A stretch of DNA of 64,000 nt from Benincasa hispida (lineage: Eukaryota > Streptophyta > Magnoliopsida > Cucurbitales > Cucurbitaceae), in the NCBI RefSeq assembly GCF_009727055.1, contig NC_052354.1:36959095-37023094 (forward strand). Reading direction: 5' to 3'. Below the pieces are notes generated by a model. That model made no database searches. It saw only the letters and a program-made list of their open reading frames with translations, and was not told the DNA's origin. Both the position numbers and the translations under genes were made by a program. Shown in pieces: positions 24,222 through 37,641 of this stretch (position 1 is its first letter; each line of letters opens with the position of its first letter).

Positions 24222-25553
24222 AGAATGTCCTAATCCAGTGAAGAAATACTTGACCTTCCCTCTAACAGCACTTGTTCTAAATCACTGGAGTATCATAACA
24301 ATTGAAATGATTTATAGGATTCATTTTGAAAATTATTTGATTTCTATGTTTAACTTAAATGGATATTTGGTTGCCTAATGTTAACTAAAATATTTTATAT
24401 ATTTAATTCAATCATGTCATTTTCTCTCATAGTTTTAATTTTGAATTACCGATATAAGTTAAAATTGAGGAAAAGTATTTCTTGGAAAATTACCTTGACA
24501 CTATATACATGGTAGTGTAGTTTTTTAAATTTGTCTTTAATTAAGAAATGTTTTCGAAGTCCTATTACCAATTCATTATTGTTCATGAATCATGTGATTA
24601 ATGAGTCATAATTGGAGAGATGGCTTATATTTATCTATTAATTGACATATTAGATGTCAAGCTTAAAGGATAAAGAACAAGACAGCAACATATGGGATGT
24701 TGAAGTCAATATATGCTTGATTTAGATAATAATCTAAATAATCTCGGGATTAAGTACTATGTTAATCCAAGAAAAAATAAACTATGTGACTAGAGCTATA
24801 TAAGAAAATTGTTTTCAAATTAGTTTGGGGAATAATATTATGAGGAATTTTTTGAAGTACCTTAATGGGAAGAAAAATAAGAATAAAGGTAAATTTCATT
24901 TACTAAATTATTCTTGGGAGAGAATAAAGATTCTCACCTAAATAATTGAACGAGGATTCACTATCAAAATTGTTTTTATTACAATTAGATTCAAACTGTG
25001 ACAATATAACATGGAGATGTTATTTATTTGAATGAAACTCAAATAATTAAATTATTTAATCTGAAAGAGATTCAAATTAAAGAGATGATGAGAGAATTAG
25101 TATATTTGAATATGATTCAAATATTTGAATCCTTTTAATATGAGATATTAAAATGGATAATTTTAATGTTAATTTTAATATGAGATATAAAATGAGATAG
25201 TTATAATTAAATAGGTTATCCTAACAGGATTAGGATTTAGAGTCATATATAAAGGGCCCTAGGGAGCCCTCATAGGATATACAACAACATGATCTCTACC
25301 ATCATTCTGCAGAAATTCTTTAGAAGGACTTATCCCAAACTTAGAGAAAAGTTCACTAAAATTTTCATTCCTATATCTTTCACAACTTTAAGAGAGGTTC
25401 CTACAAACCAGATCCTTACCAGAGTCATAGCAAGGAAGATACGTAAAAAAGGGAGATCTTGAGGAGAACAATGATTCAAGATAAGTTTTTGTTGCAGTTA
25501 CGTATCAGCTAAGATATGTGCTTAGCTCCCTTTATGTTTTAGCCCCCTTCGAG
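24222..25553. other. AT-rich region, unresolved
   Basis: No open frame or known domain is visible. A TATATAAAGG box at about 25247 is followed by a GGGCCCTAGGGAGCCC near-palindrome, which recalls the promoter/R region of an LTR. No LTR ends or partner copy were found. Confidence 0.4.
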
Positions 25554-27185
25554 TACTACAAAAACTGTATTACTTGATAATTTTTCACAGTCAAAACGTC
25601 ATGTAAGCTCGTGTCAAGCATAAGCGAAATAATTTTTACTGGATGAAAATGTCAAGTTGTAATTTACTTGATATGTTATAACTATCATGTATATGAGATT
25701 TGTTGATTTATTTTAAGTGTCAAGTATCTAAATTCTTGACATTATTATGGATCAAGGTTTTCATAACTTGACAACTTTTACTTGTCAAATGTAATTTCTT
25801 TTTAACACCGAAAAACTGACAACTTAACTAATACTTGATACATCTTACTCATCAAGCTCGTTTTTGAAAAAAAAAATTGTACCATTAGAAATTACCAATA
25901 TAATTGCCCCTGTTTTGAAGTCCAAATGATATAGAGGATGATCATTTTATCAATCAAGTAAACAAACATCAATATATTGAATTATTTAAGCTTTTTCAAT
26001 CAACCCAAACTTTCCACCAACCTAGGTAACAAAGTGCATATATATATATATCCTTGAACATAGTTGTCATATCTATACTTACAACCATAAAAATGTTAAC
26101 AAACTTCATAACAAAGTCCATATGAACAATCTAATTTGTAAGTTATATAGAAGACTATCAACCTGACCATATGAATAATTTCAAAAAGAATGTTAAACCT
26201 CAATATAAACTAAAATTCCAAAAGAACAAACACAAATATCTACAATTCCAAAAATTACATCAACTATATATATCCAAGTACCCCATATGATCAACACACA
26301 TGTTTCCAAAATTACCATATGAATATTCTACTCCTATATCCAATATCAATAATATATTGCCTAACCCATATCTTCAAAAAAAAATAAGCACCAATATCTC
26401 CATGCCACATCTTCAAAAAATGATCAAATTGATTGCCAATATCCAAAAAATGCAAATCGTCACCATCACATGTGGGGACCCAACAATCGTCACCATCATA
26501 TGAATAAAAGATTAAAAGTCAATAAACGAGTACCTATAAAAGATTAGAGTACCTGAACGAATAACATTATATTACTTGTACCATATATGCCACCAACGTC
26601 AAAGTCTTAACTTCTCTCATGCTACAGAAGTCAATAATATCTTCCCGCGGGACACAACTCTTTCTACTGATACCAAACAACTCAACACCTTCATTACTGA
26701 CAATGTCTTCAAAACAAAAAGTTTTTCCTCCCTTGTAAGAGTGTAACAAGCAGGAGGAATGAAGTTTCTTTTGTCATCCTAACGGGTGCGAGCTCTGGTT
26801 GAATTTTCAAATGGACTAAATCACATCTAGCATTCAATCCATCCTTACTTTTTTCGAGAATATCAAGAAGCATACCCAGTATATTCATATAAACATTTTT
26901 TTTCAATGGGCATCACATCTTGACAACGTTTAACATGAAAAATTTTTCAATATGGTAGCTAAAAAAAGAAGACAATTTATTCCAACAACTCATTGTATTT
27001 CCTTATATAGGTTGTTTCTATTCTTCTTCTTTTCTCTTGGAAATTTAAGATATTCTATTCTTGAATATATAGCCTCTTCAGACAAAGATTATGAAATTGT
27101 TCCAAGCTTTTTTTTTACCAATAAATGACTTCTTTTGACATCGGTATAGATGATTGCATGCTAGAAATTTTTAATGTCCAAGATA

Positions 27186-29167
27186 TGTCATTTTCTTCCC
27201 ATAGGGTCTAGTAGTTTGTAAACACCTGTATAAAAAAACATTATGTGATGTAATAATATGAGATATTTTCTTCACTATTGTCTTTGAAATATGAGATATT
27301 TTAGTTGCATTAACCACAAACCAATAAACTAAGATCCATGGTTATCGTTGTAACTTAAGCATGTATGTGATGACATACAAGTGGATTGTGTTTTAAGTGA
27401 TAACCTAAATGGTCTGTAGTAAATAGATAAAGGAGGGAAACCTTATCCTATTGACACTACAAGTGTGGCCCACTTTGTAGATATTACAATTGTTGTAAAG
27501 TGTTACAAATTGTCTGATCCTGACCATTCATGTATTAGACATGCGAGTGGAGATGCTCTATACAAAGAAAAAAGTTTGTATAATACCGGACCACGAAATG
27601 TTTAGTCTCGTTATATAACGTCGTTCATGACAGAGACTGTCATTTCACTAGGATGACCATAGGTAACATGACCTTAATCCTGAATGAGTTGGGAACTCCT
27701 GCCTATGAGGGTAGTCCTTTGATTTGTATGGGTGCGAGTGGCCAGATCGTCAACTCAAACCTACCACTTTGGGAATTCGTCTGATTAAGGAGCTGGGAAC
27801 TCAAATACACAAGACGGAATTCACTCATTCCCCGATTTAAGGGTAAGTAGATAAATTGCTCCCTTAAGGGCTGATTCCAGGACTTAAACAATGTGGCGCC
27901 ATACCTTCTCTTGGCCCGAGAAGGATTTACTCATAGTAGAACTATGATGTATTGTTCATTAGAGGAATTAGTAGTACTTAAGAAGTTAGTGTAATTACAG
28001 GGGCAAAATGGTAAATTGGTCTAGATGTACTTACGAGTGATTTGTGAAGGGTCATTGTACTGTTGATTGGTTATATCCAATGAACACAGAAATATATCTG
28101 TAGTACGAAGAATGCAGCTATCGATCTTTAGTGGAATGTCCGGCAGTTAATGGATGGTGGATATCGTGATTGAAGAGTTTAGTCAGTTATTCACGTATCG
28201 TTGGAGCTTCAAGCTATAGGTCCATAAGGTCCCCTTGGTAGCTCAATGGATTCATATTGGGAATCAGTTTTTGGGTTAGTTTGAAGTGTTCAAATTAACA
28301 AGAGGAAATTTAATTATATAATTAAATTGGATCGATTATATGAAATATAATTGACTTAATGTATTAGATACATTAATTGAAGAAATTATTATTAAATGCT
28401 AAGGAGAAAAAGAACTATGGTTTATATATTGCATGAGATGTGATATTAAAACTATAGGTTATGAATATATTGATTATATTTGTAATTAAACCAATTATAA
28501 GATAATTGGTTACGTTTTTTTCTCCCATAACCAACTTAGTGGGAAGTTGTCATCAGTTATGGTAACTAATGGATAAAATGAAAATTGTTTTCATTTTTAC
28601 AGAATGCAATCATTAAGCGATTATTAACTATATGATAACTTGAGAGCATACACGATCGTGTAAGAGTTTTTCTATATAATAGTCACTTATCTTCTAATCG
28701 ATCGAGTACATTGTCTACACGATAGACTAAAACTATCTCCTACTTACTCGATCGTCTACACGATCTTTCAAATTCCTCCTACCCTCTACCAAATCCTACA
28801 AAGCCCATAATTCCTAGATTCTTACACCGAGAATACCAAGGTAGCCTTCTGGAAGTGTCTTGTTACTATTCGAGGGACGAGTGTAGATTTGTTCTTGTTC
28901 GAGGAGATTGTTGAGAAGATTACTGTTCGAGTGTAGATTTGTTCGTGTTGGTAAACGATCGTGCAGTAAGTTCAAAGGAACGAGAAGAATAGTTTTTCAA
29001 GGGTAAGTTCTCTTGAACCTCAGTATTTTCCCTTTTGAAGTATGCTGTAATTTAGAGTTTTGCATAACTATTACTGTTTGATTGTAAATGTGTATTTCTA
29101 TCATAATAGGGTTTGGAACGATCTCCTTCCGCTCACGGGTCTTTTTGATAGGAGTTCCTTAATTTCA
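27186..29167 (+). repeat. Solo Copia LTR (LTR 3) inside the CACTA transposase
   Basis: The block from CATAGGGTCTAGTAGTTTG onward matches LTR 1 and LTR 2 in order, ending near ...TTCCTTAATTTCA at 29167. No polypurine tract precedes it, no primer-binding site follows, and transposase sequence stands on both sides. It is therefore a solo LTR formed by LTR-LTR recombination. The first 30 or so bases are degraded, and no 5-bp target duplication could be confirmed. Confidence 0.7.
28640..28780. repeat. ACGATCGT palindrome cluster in solo LTR
   Basis: CACGATCGTGTAAG, AATCGATCGAGTAC and ACTCGATCGTCTACACGAT occur within 140 bp, with one more (AAACGATCGTGC) near 28955. Confidence 0.6.
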
Positions 29168-31440
29168 ATCTTATAGAATACGTATTATCTCCACAAATTG
29201 GATGTCTTATACCCTTTCACATTGCATCCACTAAGATTTCTGTATGCAGGAAAATAATTGATTGTCCTTAACAAAACCGTCCTTAAATTGAATAGTTCTT
29301 CTTGATAAGCATCATAATATTCAACATCACTTTCCCATAAGAGTTTTAAATCTTCAATTAGTGATGCTAAGTATGGGTCGATGTCATCCTCCAACTGCTT
29401 TGGACCCGATATCAACATTGATAGCATCATGAACTTCTTTTCCATGCATAATCATGGAGGGAGATTATAAATAACTATCACTATGAGCCAATAACTATAT
29501 TTAAAACTCATTTCATCATGTGGGTTTGTTCCATCAGCTGAAAATGCTAAACAAAGATTCCTAGGTTCAAAATCAAAGTCTGGCCATATAAAATCACTAA
29601 CTTCCAGGTCAAAGAGTCTGCAGGATGCGTAATTTACCGTCTACTTCTCGCTCATTAGCATGCCAAATCATATTCTTAGCACAGTAAATACTTCTAAACA
29701 GCCTTTTGAATCATGGAATTGGTGGAAAATACCATACAACTTTTGTAGGAATTTGTTTTTTTTCCCTTCATTTGCATTCTTAACATACCTCCTTGATTCA
29801 CCACATTCAGGACATTCAATTGCATTGACATATTCTTTTTTATACAAACAACAATCATTAGGACATGCATGAATCTTTTCATTAATTCATTCCTAGTGCA
29901 CCTAATGTTTTTTTTGTCATACATTGATGTTAGTAGCTCATTGGTAGTAGGCAAAATTTTCCTTAAAGTTTTGAATAGTTCTAAAAAACTAATATCACTC
30001 CATCCATATCTAACTTTTAAATTATACAACTAGACTAATGTAGACAACCTGGTAAATTTTGTGCATCCTTCGTATAATGATTTTTCGGCATCATTAAGCA
30101 ATTTCTCAAATTTATTTGGGTCTTTTGACTATTCCTCGTGAGCAACTTCAACCATTTCTTTTATACTTCCAACATCGTTCTCTTCATACATGTAGGTGTC
30201 AAACTTGGAAGATTCTCCACGTAAGGATGAGTTAGGTAGTTGTTCACCATGCCAAAACCAAATTTCATAACATTCATCAATTCCATTGACGTATAAATAA
30301 TCTCTAATACCATTGTGAGTTTGGTTTTCCCAATTCCCACATTTCAACAAGGACAACGAATAAACACATTATTGTATTAGAAAATCCAAAATTGATGAAG
30401 TTTTCTACACCCAATTCATAATCTTTTAATAATACACTCTTATGCATCCATGATTTATCTATAATTGTAAATCTAGTAAGAAAAGATGATGACTAATGGT
30501 TAACTTTCGATAAAATTATATCCATTATATTAGAAAAAAGGGAAAATGGAGCAAAAATGCTACAAAAAGGAGAGGAAAATTATCTAAGATGTAGACTTAC
30601 AAAGTTCCTTTGAAAAATACACTTTCAATTCAATGAATTTTAGAGAATACAAGAAATTGCCCTTACATGATTGATAAGGGACAAGATAACACATAAACAA
30701 GCATATCATTTGGCAATGACACCACAAGGATAACGCTTCCAAGATTCCAATCGGGTCAACTTTCTACTAACTTTTAACCCCTCCTTTCCCAAGAACTAAT
30801 TTTGCATACTCTTTAAGTAGAATATCCCAACAAAGTCAATTGTTATAAACTTTTTCACCCCAAAAATAACATAGAGTATTGCCCCACATGTACTTTTACT
30901 AAATGAGAACAATTCTTCAAGCATCAATGACATCTAAAGGAGAAATATAGTAAATCACATAGAACTTAAAAACTCAAGCAACTCAAGCTTGGCAAATCCA
31001 TTTGAAGTAGAAACAATTTCAAAGAACTATTTATGGCTCTATTCCAAAGAAAATGCAAAGCTCAAAATGGGTAGTTCCATATATGTTCCCTAATGCAAAA
31101 ACATCCCCTAAATACTATCTAAAATTAGTCAAAGATAGCAAATTGGTATTCAGTTCCTCCAAAAAAAAATAAATAACAACAAGAGTGGAATAGTGGGAGA
31201 AGATGGTTTATATGCATCTAAGAACGGACGTTATCCAGTTTCACACATTCGCACTCAAAAATAACAATGAAACAAACATCATATTGATAAATATACAGAT
31301 TGTGTTTCATTAACCAGATGTCATCGATGTTGTCATTTTCAATCTTTAGTAAAACCTTAATTGTCCATCACTAACTTTTAAAATGGAAGAGAAACCAACT
31401 AGAATTATAAGTATAGTTCAAATTTTTTTCAAAAGAGAAA

Positions 31441-31990
31441 GAAACCCACCATGAAAATAGAAATAAACATCAAATAAGACCCAAGTTTAGGTCATATTTT
31501 AGCAAGAAAAACTCCAAAAATATCTAAAAAATCCCAGAGAAACAAAAAACTTTGAACCAAAACAATAGAGAGAGTAAAAACCCACCAAGAAAACAGTAAT
31601 AAACATAAAATAGGAAGGAAATTTGAATCACATTTGACAAACACCAACCCAAAAATCTCCAAGTAAACCTAGAGGGACCAAAAATTAGGATAGAAAACAA
31701 AAAAGAGAGTAAAAATCCACCAACAAAACAAAAATAAACATCAAATAGGACCAAAATTAGATTCACATTTGAGCAAGAACAACTCCAAAAGTCTCCAAAT
31801 AAAACCAGAGAGACCAAAAATCATAACACAAATAACAAAAAGAGTAGAAACCCACCAACTAGTTACATTCAAGTAGTACCAAAAATTCAGTCATATTAAA
31901 GCATAAACTCTCAAATAAACCCAAAGACACCAACCTTAGAAGAGAAATAGAGAAGCCTACCAAGAAAACTGAGACAAACATCAAGTACAA
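31441..31990. repeat. ~135-bp tandem repeat, about four units, inside CACTA element
   Basis: Units starting at an AAACCCACC word recur near 31445, 31577, 31711 and 31847, with a shorter fifth near 31957. Each includes ACCAAGAAAACA, AAACATCAAAT, a CACATTTGA..AA segment, CTCCAAAA.TCTCCAAAT and CCAGAGAGACCAAAAA variants. Conceptual - strand translations are low-complexity and do not resemble proteins. The array lies upstream of the transposase. Confidence 0.75.
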
Positions 31991-32580
31991 AGAGTGAAAG
32001 TTGAAAAGGAAAAGGAAAAACAAGAAGAATAAGTGAAATTGAGAGCACCATCCACTAGAGCTAAAAAAATCCAAACTAAAGATCCAAACAAACATTTTAA
32101 GAAGAAGAAAGTAAGTAGAATCAAAATGTGTGAGTTGAACTTACAGGGGATTTGCGTTGGTACTGTCGTTAATGCATTAGCATGGACACCGGCAGCAATG
32201 TGGAAGCAACGACGGCTGTGTGAAGGCACATATTGTATCAAACCCTAAGTTTTGGGTACAATCGCATGGGAAGAAGAGAGATTTCGTAGAAGCTAGGTTT
32301 TGGGTGTGTTTCATGATTCGGTAGAGGGAAGAAGCGCGTGCGGGGAGGAAAATTAAAACTAAAAAGAAAAAATCTAAGCCAACACCTGATAATCAAAACT
32401 CTCTTATGCCAATTATACTTGACGTTTTAAAAATGACAAGAAAACAAAAATTAAACTTGACCTTTTTAGAATATCAAATATTGTGTAAACGTGAAAAAAT
32501 CCGAAAAAAATTCGTCAGTCTCCGCTTTTTTCTTTTCTTTTCTTTTTTACATTTTCTTGACGTTTTTCTTTAAAATTACC

Positions 32581-34050
32581 TGGTATTCCTGCTTGCTGTT
32601 TATTCTTGATTGTTGTTTCTGTGTTATAGAGTACATGTAGATATATAATAACCATTACAAAATATCAAGCCCCTTAGCAACTCATTTGTAATTCTTTTCT
32701 GGGTAGCCACTTGATGGTTTTGATAGGAATAGATGAGTTATTGTGATTCATCTTTATCAAGGTTTGCAGCTGTTCAGTTTCCAAAATATCCTTTAGCTAT
32801 GAACCTAAATTATGGTTGTAGCAATCTGCTATTACTATAAGAAGTAGTTGTTGCATGGAGTATCTAAATAAACGTATTGTCCCTATATTTTTTGTTATGT
32901 TCTCTCTCTTTTTCTTTTCTTTTTTTCTTTTATTGTTTCTTTTTAAAGGGCAATAGTTTAGTTCTTTTAATGGAATTTTAAAAAAAAATTAAGATAATAG
33001 AGATTTAGATTAAAAGATGAGACAATCATTAGCATAGTGTACTTGAAATCCTCTAGCATTTTAGGATTATCAAAAATTGGGATTACATGCAAAACAACCT
33101 TTTTCCATAAATGTGAACAAATTTCATTTTTTGACATTCTTCTAAACCAAATATTGAACTTTGCTATATGGTTCAATTTCCCTATTTTATTTTCTTGGAC
33201 ACTCAAAAGAATCATAAGCCACAAATGAGAGGGTTTGTCTTTTGAAATGGGCCTTTAGGCATTTGAGATTTGACATTTCCCCTCAAATATGAAGCCCAAC
33301 TTTTTCTTTCAAATCATCAAATGTGTATTCTCTTCCACAACCTTCTTGAAGATGTCTATTTTTGTATTATTTTATCCCTTTTGCATATTCTGTTGGTAAT
33401 AATATTGCACTTAGAGGATTCAACTTCCAAAAAAACCATTGATATTCACATGTCCATTTATTGTCATTATCTTCTATTGCCTTATATAGTAGAAAGCACA
33501 TTCTATTTGCAATTTTGGCTTTGTTTAAATTCTCACTTTTGGGTTATATGTAAACTTTTGTAGTAGTTAATGATAAAAGGGTTATATTGCATCATTCTCA
33601 AAATTTTCCTTCATATTCATTTTGTTGCAAGTGCAAAGTTCACATATTAAAGTAGTATATAGTATTTCATAACTTTACGAGGTTAATGTTGCTAATGGTT
33701 TATTCTCAATAATATTAAGAAAATATATCAAACTCTCACACTTTACTTTATTTGATAACAATTTTGTTTTAAATTTTTAGTTTTTGAAATTACTTTCTCC
33801 CAAATTTCTTTTACCATAATTTTACCTTCCTTAAATAAACATCTAAATTCTTTATTAAATTCTAAGAAGAAAACAAGTTTTTAAAATTTATTATTATTAT
33901 TAACATTTCAAAACTTAGCTTGGTTTTTAAAAAAAAACATAGGTCAAAAGTCGGAAAAATTAAAAGGATATTGTCATTTTAGAAACTATTTAGGAAAATA
34001 TTGTTGTTTTCAAACTATTTGTAAAAATATTGTTTTTTTTTTTAAATAAG
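32581..34050. other. AT-rich intergenic stretch, no gene seen
   Basis: No domain or supported reading frame was seen; frames over 60 codons here are AT-rich and unremarkable. Pyrimidine tracts occur at 32520-32560 and 32905-32945. Confidence 0.5.
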
Positions 34051-34318
34051 TCGAGGGTTGAAAATTCGATCTAGATCCTTCTTTTCATTTATACGTCCAA
34101 CTTTGAACCCTCGATCTTGCCCTTCCTAACATTATTATTGAGTCTGTTTAATTATCATTCTAGAGACCTTCCTCTATCAAAAGATCTTATTTCTAAATTT
34201 TCATAAGGTCCCCCTGGAATTCCTTCCAAAGCTTGTTGAATAATTTTTAAGATTCTGTCATCTTGACTAAATAACGAGCTAATGAATCTCCTTCTTTTTG
34301 CCACTGAACTTCCCAATC

Positions 34319-34455
34319 AAATTCGAGAGCGAGATTATGAGAGAGAGCAAAAGCGAGATTTTGAGCAAGAGCGAGAGCGAGATTTTGAGCGAGTGCGAGA
34401 TTTTGAGTGAGAGCGAGAGCGAGAGCGAAATAGTGAGATTTTGATAGAGCGCGAG
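34319..34455. repeat. GAGCGAGA simple array (left)
   Basis: About 135 bp consist of GCGAGAGCGAGATTTTGAGCG-like units with GAGAGC and GAGATTTTGA words alternating. Related arrays stand at 38662-38815 and 39268-39402, so this one may mark an edge of the MULE/PMD block. Confidence 0.75.
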
Positions 34456-34699
34456 AATACCGTACAAATTTTTCTTTTTTTTCTTTTTTAATTATTTATT
34501 ACACATTCCACCTTCTTCTTTCTTTCTTCCTTTCTTTTTTTTTTAATTTTCCATTTTATAAAAACAATTTCTAAAAATATTTTATTATTTTATTTAAACT
34601 CTAAAAAGAATAAATTTTAAAAAATAATAACTCATAAAAATAAAAAAATGTAAATTAAATACCTCATTATTAAAAACAATTACAAAATCAATGTGTCCC

Positions 34700-36581
34700 A
34701 CAAGAGCGGATGTCGTTGATTTCGAGCTGGTTGTTGTCATCGACTTCGAACTTGAAGGTTGCTCGGTTCTTCTTGATGTTGCTCTGGTACCTCTGCAGCG
34801 ATTCATAATATAAATATTCATTATGCTCTCCACGACCCCGACCATATCCATGCACGTATGAAGACGAAGGACCAGCCCTGAGTCATAATGTCCTGAAACC
34901 AAATGCTGGCATCATCATCATCGAACTAACATAATTAGTTTGACTCCTGCGTCTGCATCATAGGGGGCAACTCTTCCACATTATGTGCAACCTCATCAAA
35001 CTCATCCTCTTCCCGAATAGGTCCTACGTCTAGGAGCTGGTGGAGGAACAATAGGTACATCGTACATATAATGAATTTCCTCCATATAACTTTGGTTGTC
35101 ACTACATATAGCAAGAACCTATTCGGATCATTCGCAACCTCATGGATCTACTGTTGTTCGATCTCTGTGAATTATAAAACAATTAGACAATATTTAAAAT
35201 AAATTTTAAATAAAAAAATAATTAGATAATATTAATTCATTTACCAAATGACCCACGATGCTCCCGGACGAGTGACGTAGCGCCTTGTGATATTATTATA
35301 CCAATGAATATATTCTGGAGTGACATCTGTGTCAAACGTTTTAAGAGAAACCCCCACTGCAATAAACCTTACACATAATGCCATCGCACTACCAAATGTG
35401 CAACTTTTTCGGACAATCTCCAGTCCTTAGGTCAATATCATGCAGTACGGGTTCAGTATTACAAGGCGATAAGACATCTTGCTGAGGAAGATGCCACTCA
35501 CCAATGTGAAAAATTAGGCAAAGTATGCTAATAATTTTGTACGGCTCCCAAATAACCTGAAACACAAAAATTATATAGAGAATATTAAAGACAAATACAA
35601 TAAAAATGTGAATAAAATAATCAATTAGGTTTAGTATAATGTACCTGTTCAGGTTGAAGCAGATCAAACATGTATCTATACTGGTTGACTACATGTGTGG
35701 CTGTCCTAGTCACACAAAATTTGTCTTATCCACCTAAATTTTAAATTGAAATTTAGAATTAAAATTAACTAGATCAGTGATATAAAAATTAAATTGAACT
35801 AAAACAACATACTGAGAACCTTAAGCTCGTCCAAGTAACTGAGCGTCATTAACATGATGTAGCTGTGGAGCCATTGTTGGAAATCGCTCCCAAGCCCATA
35901 GTTGCAAAAGTATGAGAGCCCAGCTATCTCTCGAACCTCAGGTCTTGTTGCTTTTCATAGTTGTTATACAACCATGGAGGTTATCTAACAGTGGCAGGAA
36001 CATCAAGTGAAAAAATAACTTGATTTATCTAAAAACAGACTTCCACCCATCATTTTTAAATATTGCTCGTGCATATCTTATGACGGTTTCCTCGTTTGCA
36101 TCATCTGTGAGCTCACGAAATTGTGTTCCTAACTATATAAACTTAACCTCGATCCTTTAATCTTGTCGCAGGTGGGGTCTTATCGAGGTACAGTTGACAA
36201 ATTCTAACCAGTCATCGTACATCACTCCGGTGACCGGCTAACCGTCAATAGGTAACCCCAACAACACTTCTATGTCTTGTAGAGTGATAATGCACTCTTC
36301 AACAGACATATGGAATGTATGCCTCGGGCCTCCATCTCTCAACCAAGGTTGTGATCAGATGCCAGTCCAACTGAATAAATCCTAATCTGGCAACCCATAG
36401 AATCCAGATGTACGCAAGTAGCGTAGTATTTCGAGGTGGAGCGGGAATAGTGCGCTGAAGAACTGCCTCTCGACGCCTGTAAGAATTCTCCATAGTATGA
36501 TCTCGCATACAACATATGAACGATGAATGGACTGGTCGTAACAAAACATCGGGATCAACAAGGTCTTGGGTTTAAAGCCAT
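34700..36581 (-). pseudogene. Plant mobile domain (MAIN-like) sequence, copy A
   Basis: Plant mobile domain (PMD) proteins include MAIN and MAIL1 of Arabidopsis and many transposon-carried relatives. A MALNPRP start at 36581 is followed in shifted frames by NSYRRREAVLQRTIPAPP and VARLGFIQLDWHLITTLVER. The centre (36300-35860) matches copy B base for base over long stretches but has small indels. The C-terminal part continues with VIWEPYKIISIL, HIGEWHLPQQDVLSP and HDIDLRTGDC near 35400-35560, and a Ser/Thr-rich tail near 34700-34800. Multiple stops and frameshifts make it a pseudogene. Confidence 0.7.
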
Positions 36582-36821
36582 GATCTAAAAAAAAAATATA
36601 TTAAAATTGACTATATTGAATAGTAAAGAAAAAAGTGTTAGGGATAAAAGAATAATGTAAAAACTTTTTATTGATTACAATAAAAAAAATTGATATAAAT
36701 AGATTATTATAAAAAAAAAATGATATATATAAATTATAATAAAAAATTGAATATACAATAAATTTATAAAAAAAAATTGAATATCACTAAAATGAATATA
36801 TAATACAAAATTATTTATTTT

Positions 36822-37641
36822 TCAATCTCTAACTATCCAATAGCCTCTTAGTAACGAAGGACACTTTCTTCGATTATGTCCTAACTGGTTACAAAATCCA
36901 CATCGTTGTCGAGTGGCTGATTCTGTCCAATCCATCTCGTTGTGATAACGTGAACTTTTCGGTCTACCAGGTTTTCTCAACAACGATGGATCAAGATGTA
37001 AGACGGGCATATTAGGGTGCGTGATCTAGTAATCTTCATGCTGTACAGGTTGAAATTGAGGAGAGTAACATTCAGCATACGTTGACAATTTGTAGTAGTC
37101 TTCAATAAAATCTTCGTAGTTCATGTTAAAATGTGAGCAAACGACCATAAAATGCGAGCATGGAATGCCGAATGCTTGCCACTTGTTACATGAACAGTAC
37201 TGCTCAGACCTATTTAACCTCAATATTTGAACTTTTCCTCCTTTGGCATTGAGACTATGATGTCCGGTCTTCATATGATACACACCTTCATTTCGATCGT
37301 ATGATTGTACTTCATGTTTACTAGATCGTGCAGCCCATTTATTTATTTTGTCGTGTGTGTACCTGGATTTTTACTCCACTTAGTATTATAAAATATGTTT
37401 GAAATAAATTATTAATAAAATATATATATATAAAATAATATTACCAGGTGTATTTATCTTAACGCTCTAATGCATCCCTTATTTCTTCTCTTCTTTTCTC
37501 GAAATAGTTCACGCATTTGAAGAATGTTATCTGAGCAAGAGCATTTATAGGCAACATTCGAGCTCCTTTGAGAACTCCATTTATGCACTCTAATAGATTT
37601 TTTGTCATCCACCCATATTTGAATCCTTCATCATGTAACAT
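36822..37641 (-). pseudogene. Mutator-like (MULE) transposase C-terminus: SWIM and zinc knuckle
   Basis: MULE transposases mobilise Mutator-type DNA elements. The 37641-37459 part reads FKYGWMTKNLLECINGVLKG and FEKRREEIRDALE, the segment that follows the DDE core. After a gap of about 80 bp with splice-like sequence, 37283-37026 holds a SWIM zinc finger: CSCNKWQAFGIPCSHFM. The 37010-36822 part holds a CCHC knuckle, CGFCNQLGHNRRKC. A TAG at about 37028 separates the last two. The catalytic DDE region is absent; its place is taken by PMD copy B, joined at 37631-37641. The protein is unlikely to transpose. Confidence 0.8.

Larger units (their letters stand above)
26549..30356 (-). pseudogene. 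CACTA TNP2 transposase, broken and interrupted
   Basis: TNP2 is the DDE-type transposase of CACTA elements. In - strand order: 30356-30129 carries an N-terminal segment with NGIDECYEIWFWHGEQLPN. The 30029-29694 part is a degraded middle with C-x2-C-like zinc-binding remnants. The 29445-29185 part is the best conserved, with LMLISGPKQ-type MLSMLISGPKQLEDDIDPYL, LLWESDVEYYDAY and FPAYRNLSGCNVKG. After the solo LTR (29167-27186), 26906-26567 has KSKDGLNARCDLVHLKIQPE and a short CFEDIVSNEGVELFG tail. Frame breaks are numerous, so it is not functional. Confidence 0.8.
25554..32580 (-). mobile_element. CACTA (En/Spm) DNA transposon remnant
   Basis: The interior encodes TNP2-type transposase fragments on the - strand. 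The left end at 25554 reads TACTACAAAAACTG, one base from the CACTACAAAAA terminus typical of the superfamily. Short words such as CTTGAC, GTCAAG and AAAACGTCA recur just inside 25554-25860 and again at 32420-32575, as expected for subterminal repeats. No clear right terminus (TTTTTGTAGTG) was found, so the right limit is approximate. A solo Copia LTR lies inside. Confidence 0.65.

Noticed and set aside
31524..31817. Open frame of 97 codons on the - strand, rich in Phe and Leu
   Set aside because: It lies wholly within the 135-bp tandem repeat and repeats with it; the composition follows the repeat, not a protein family.
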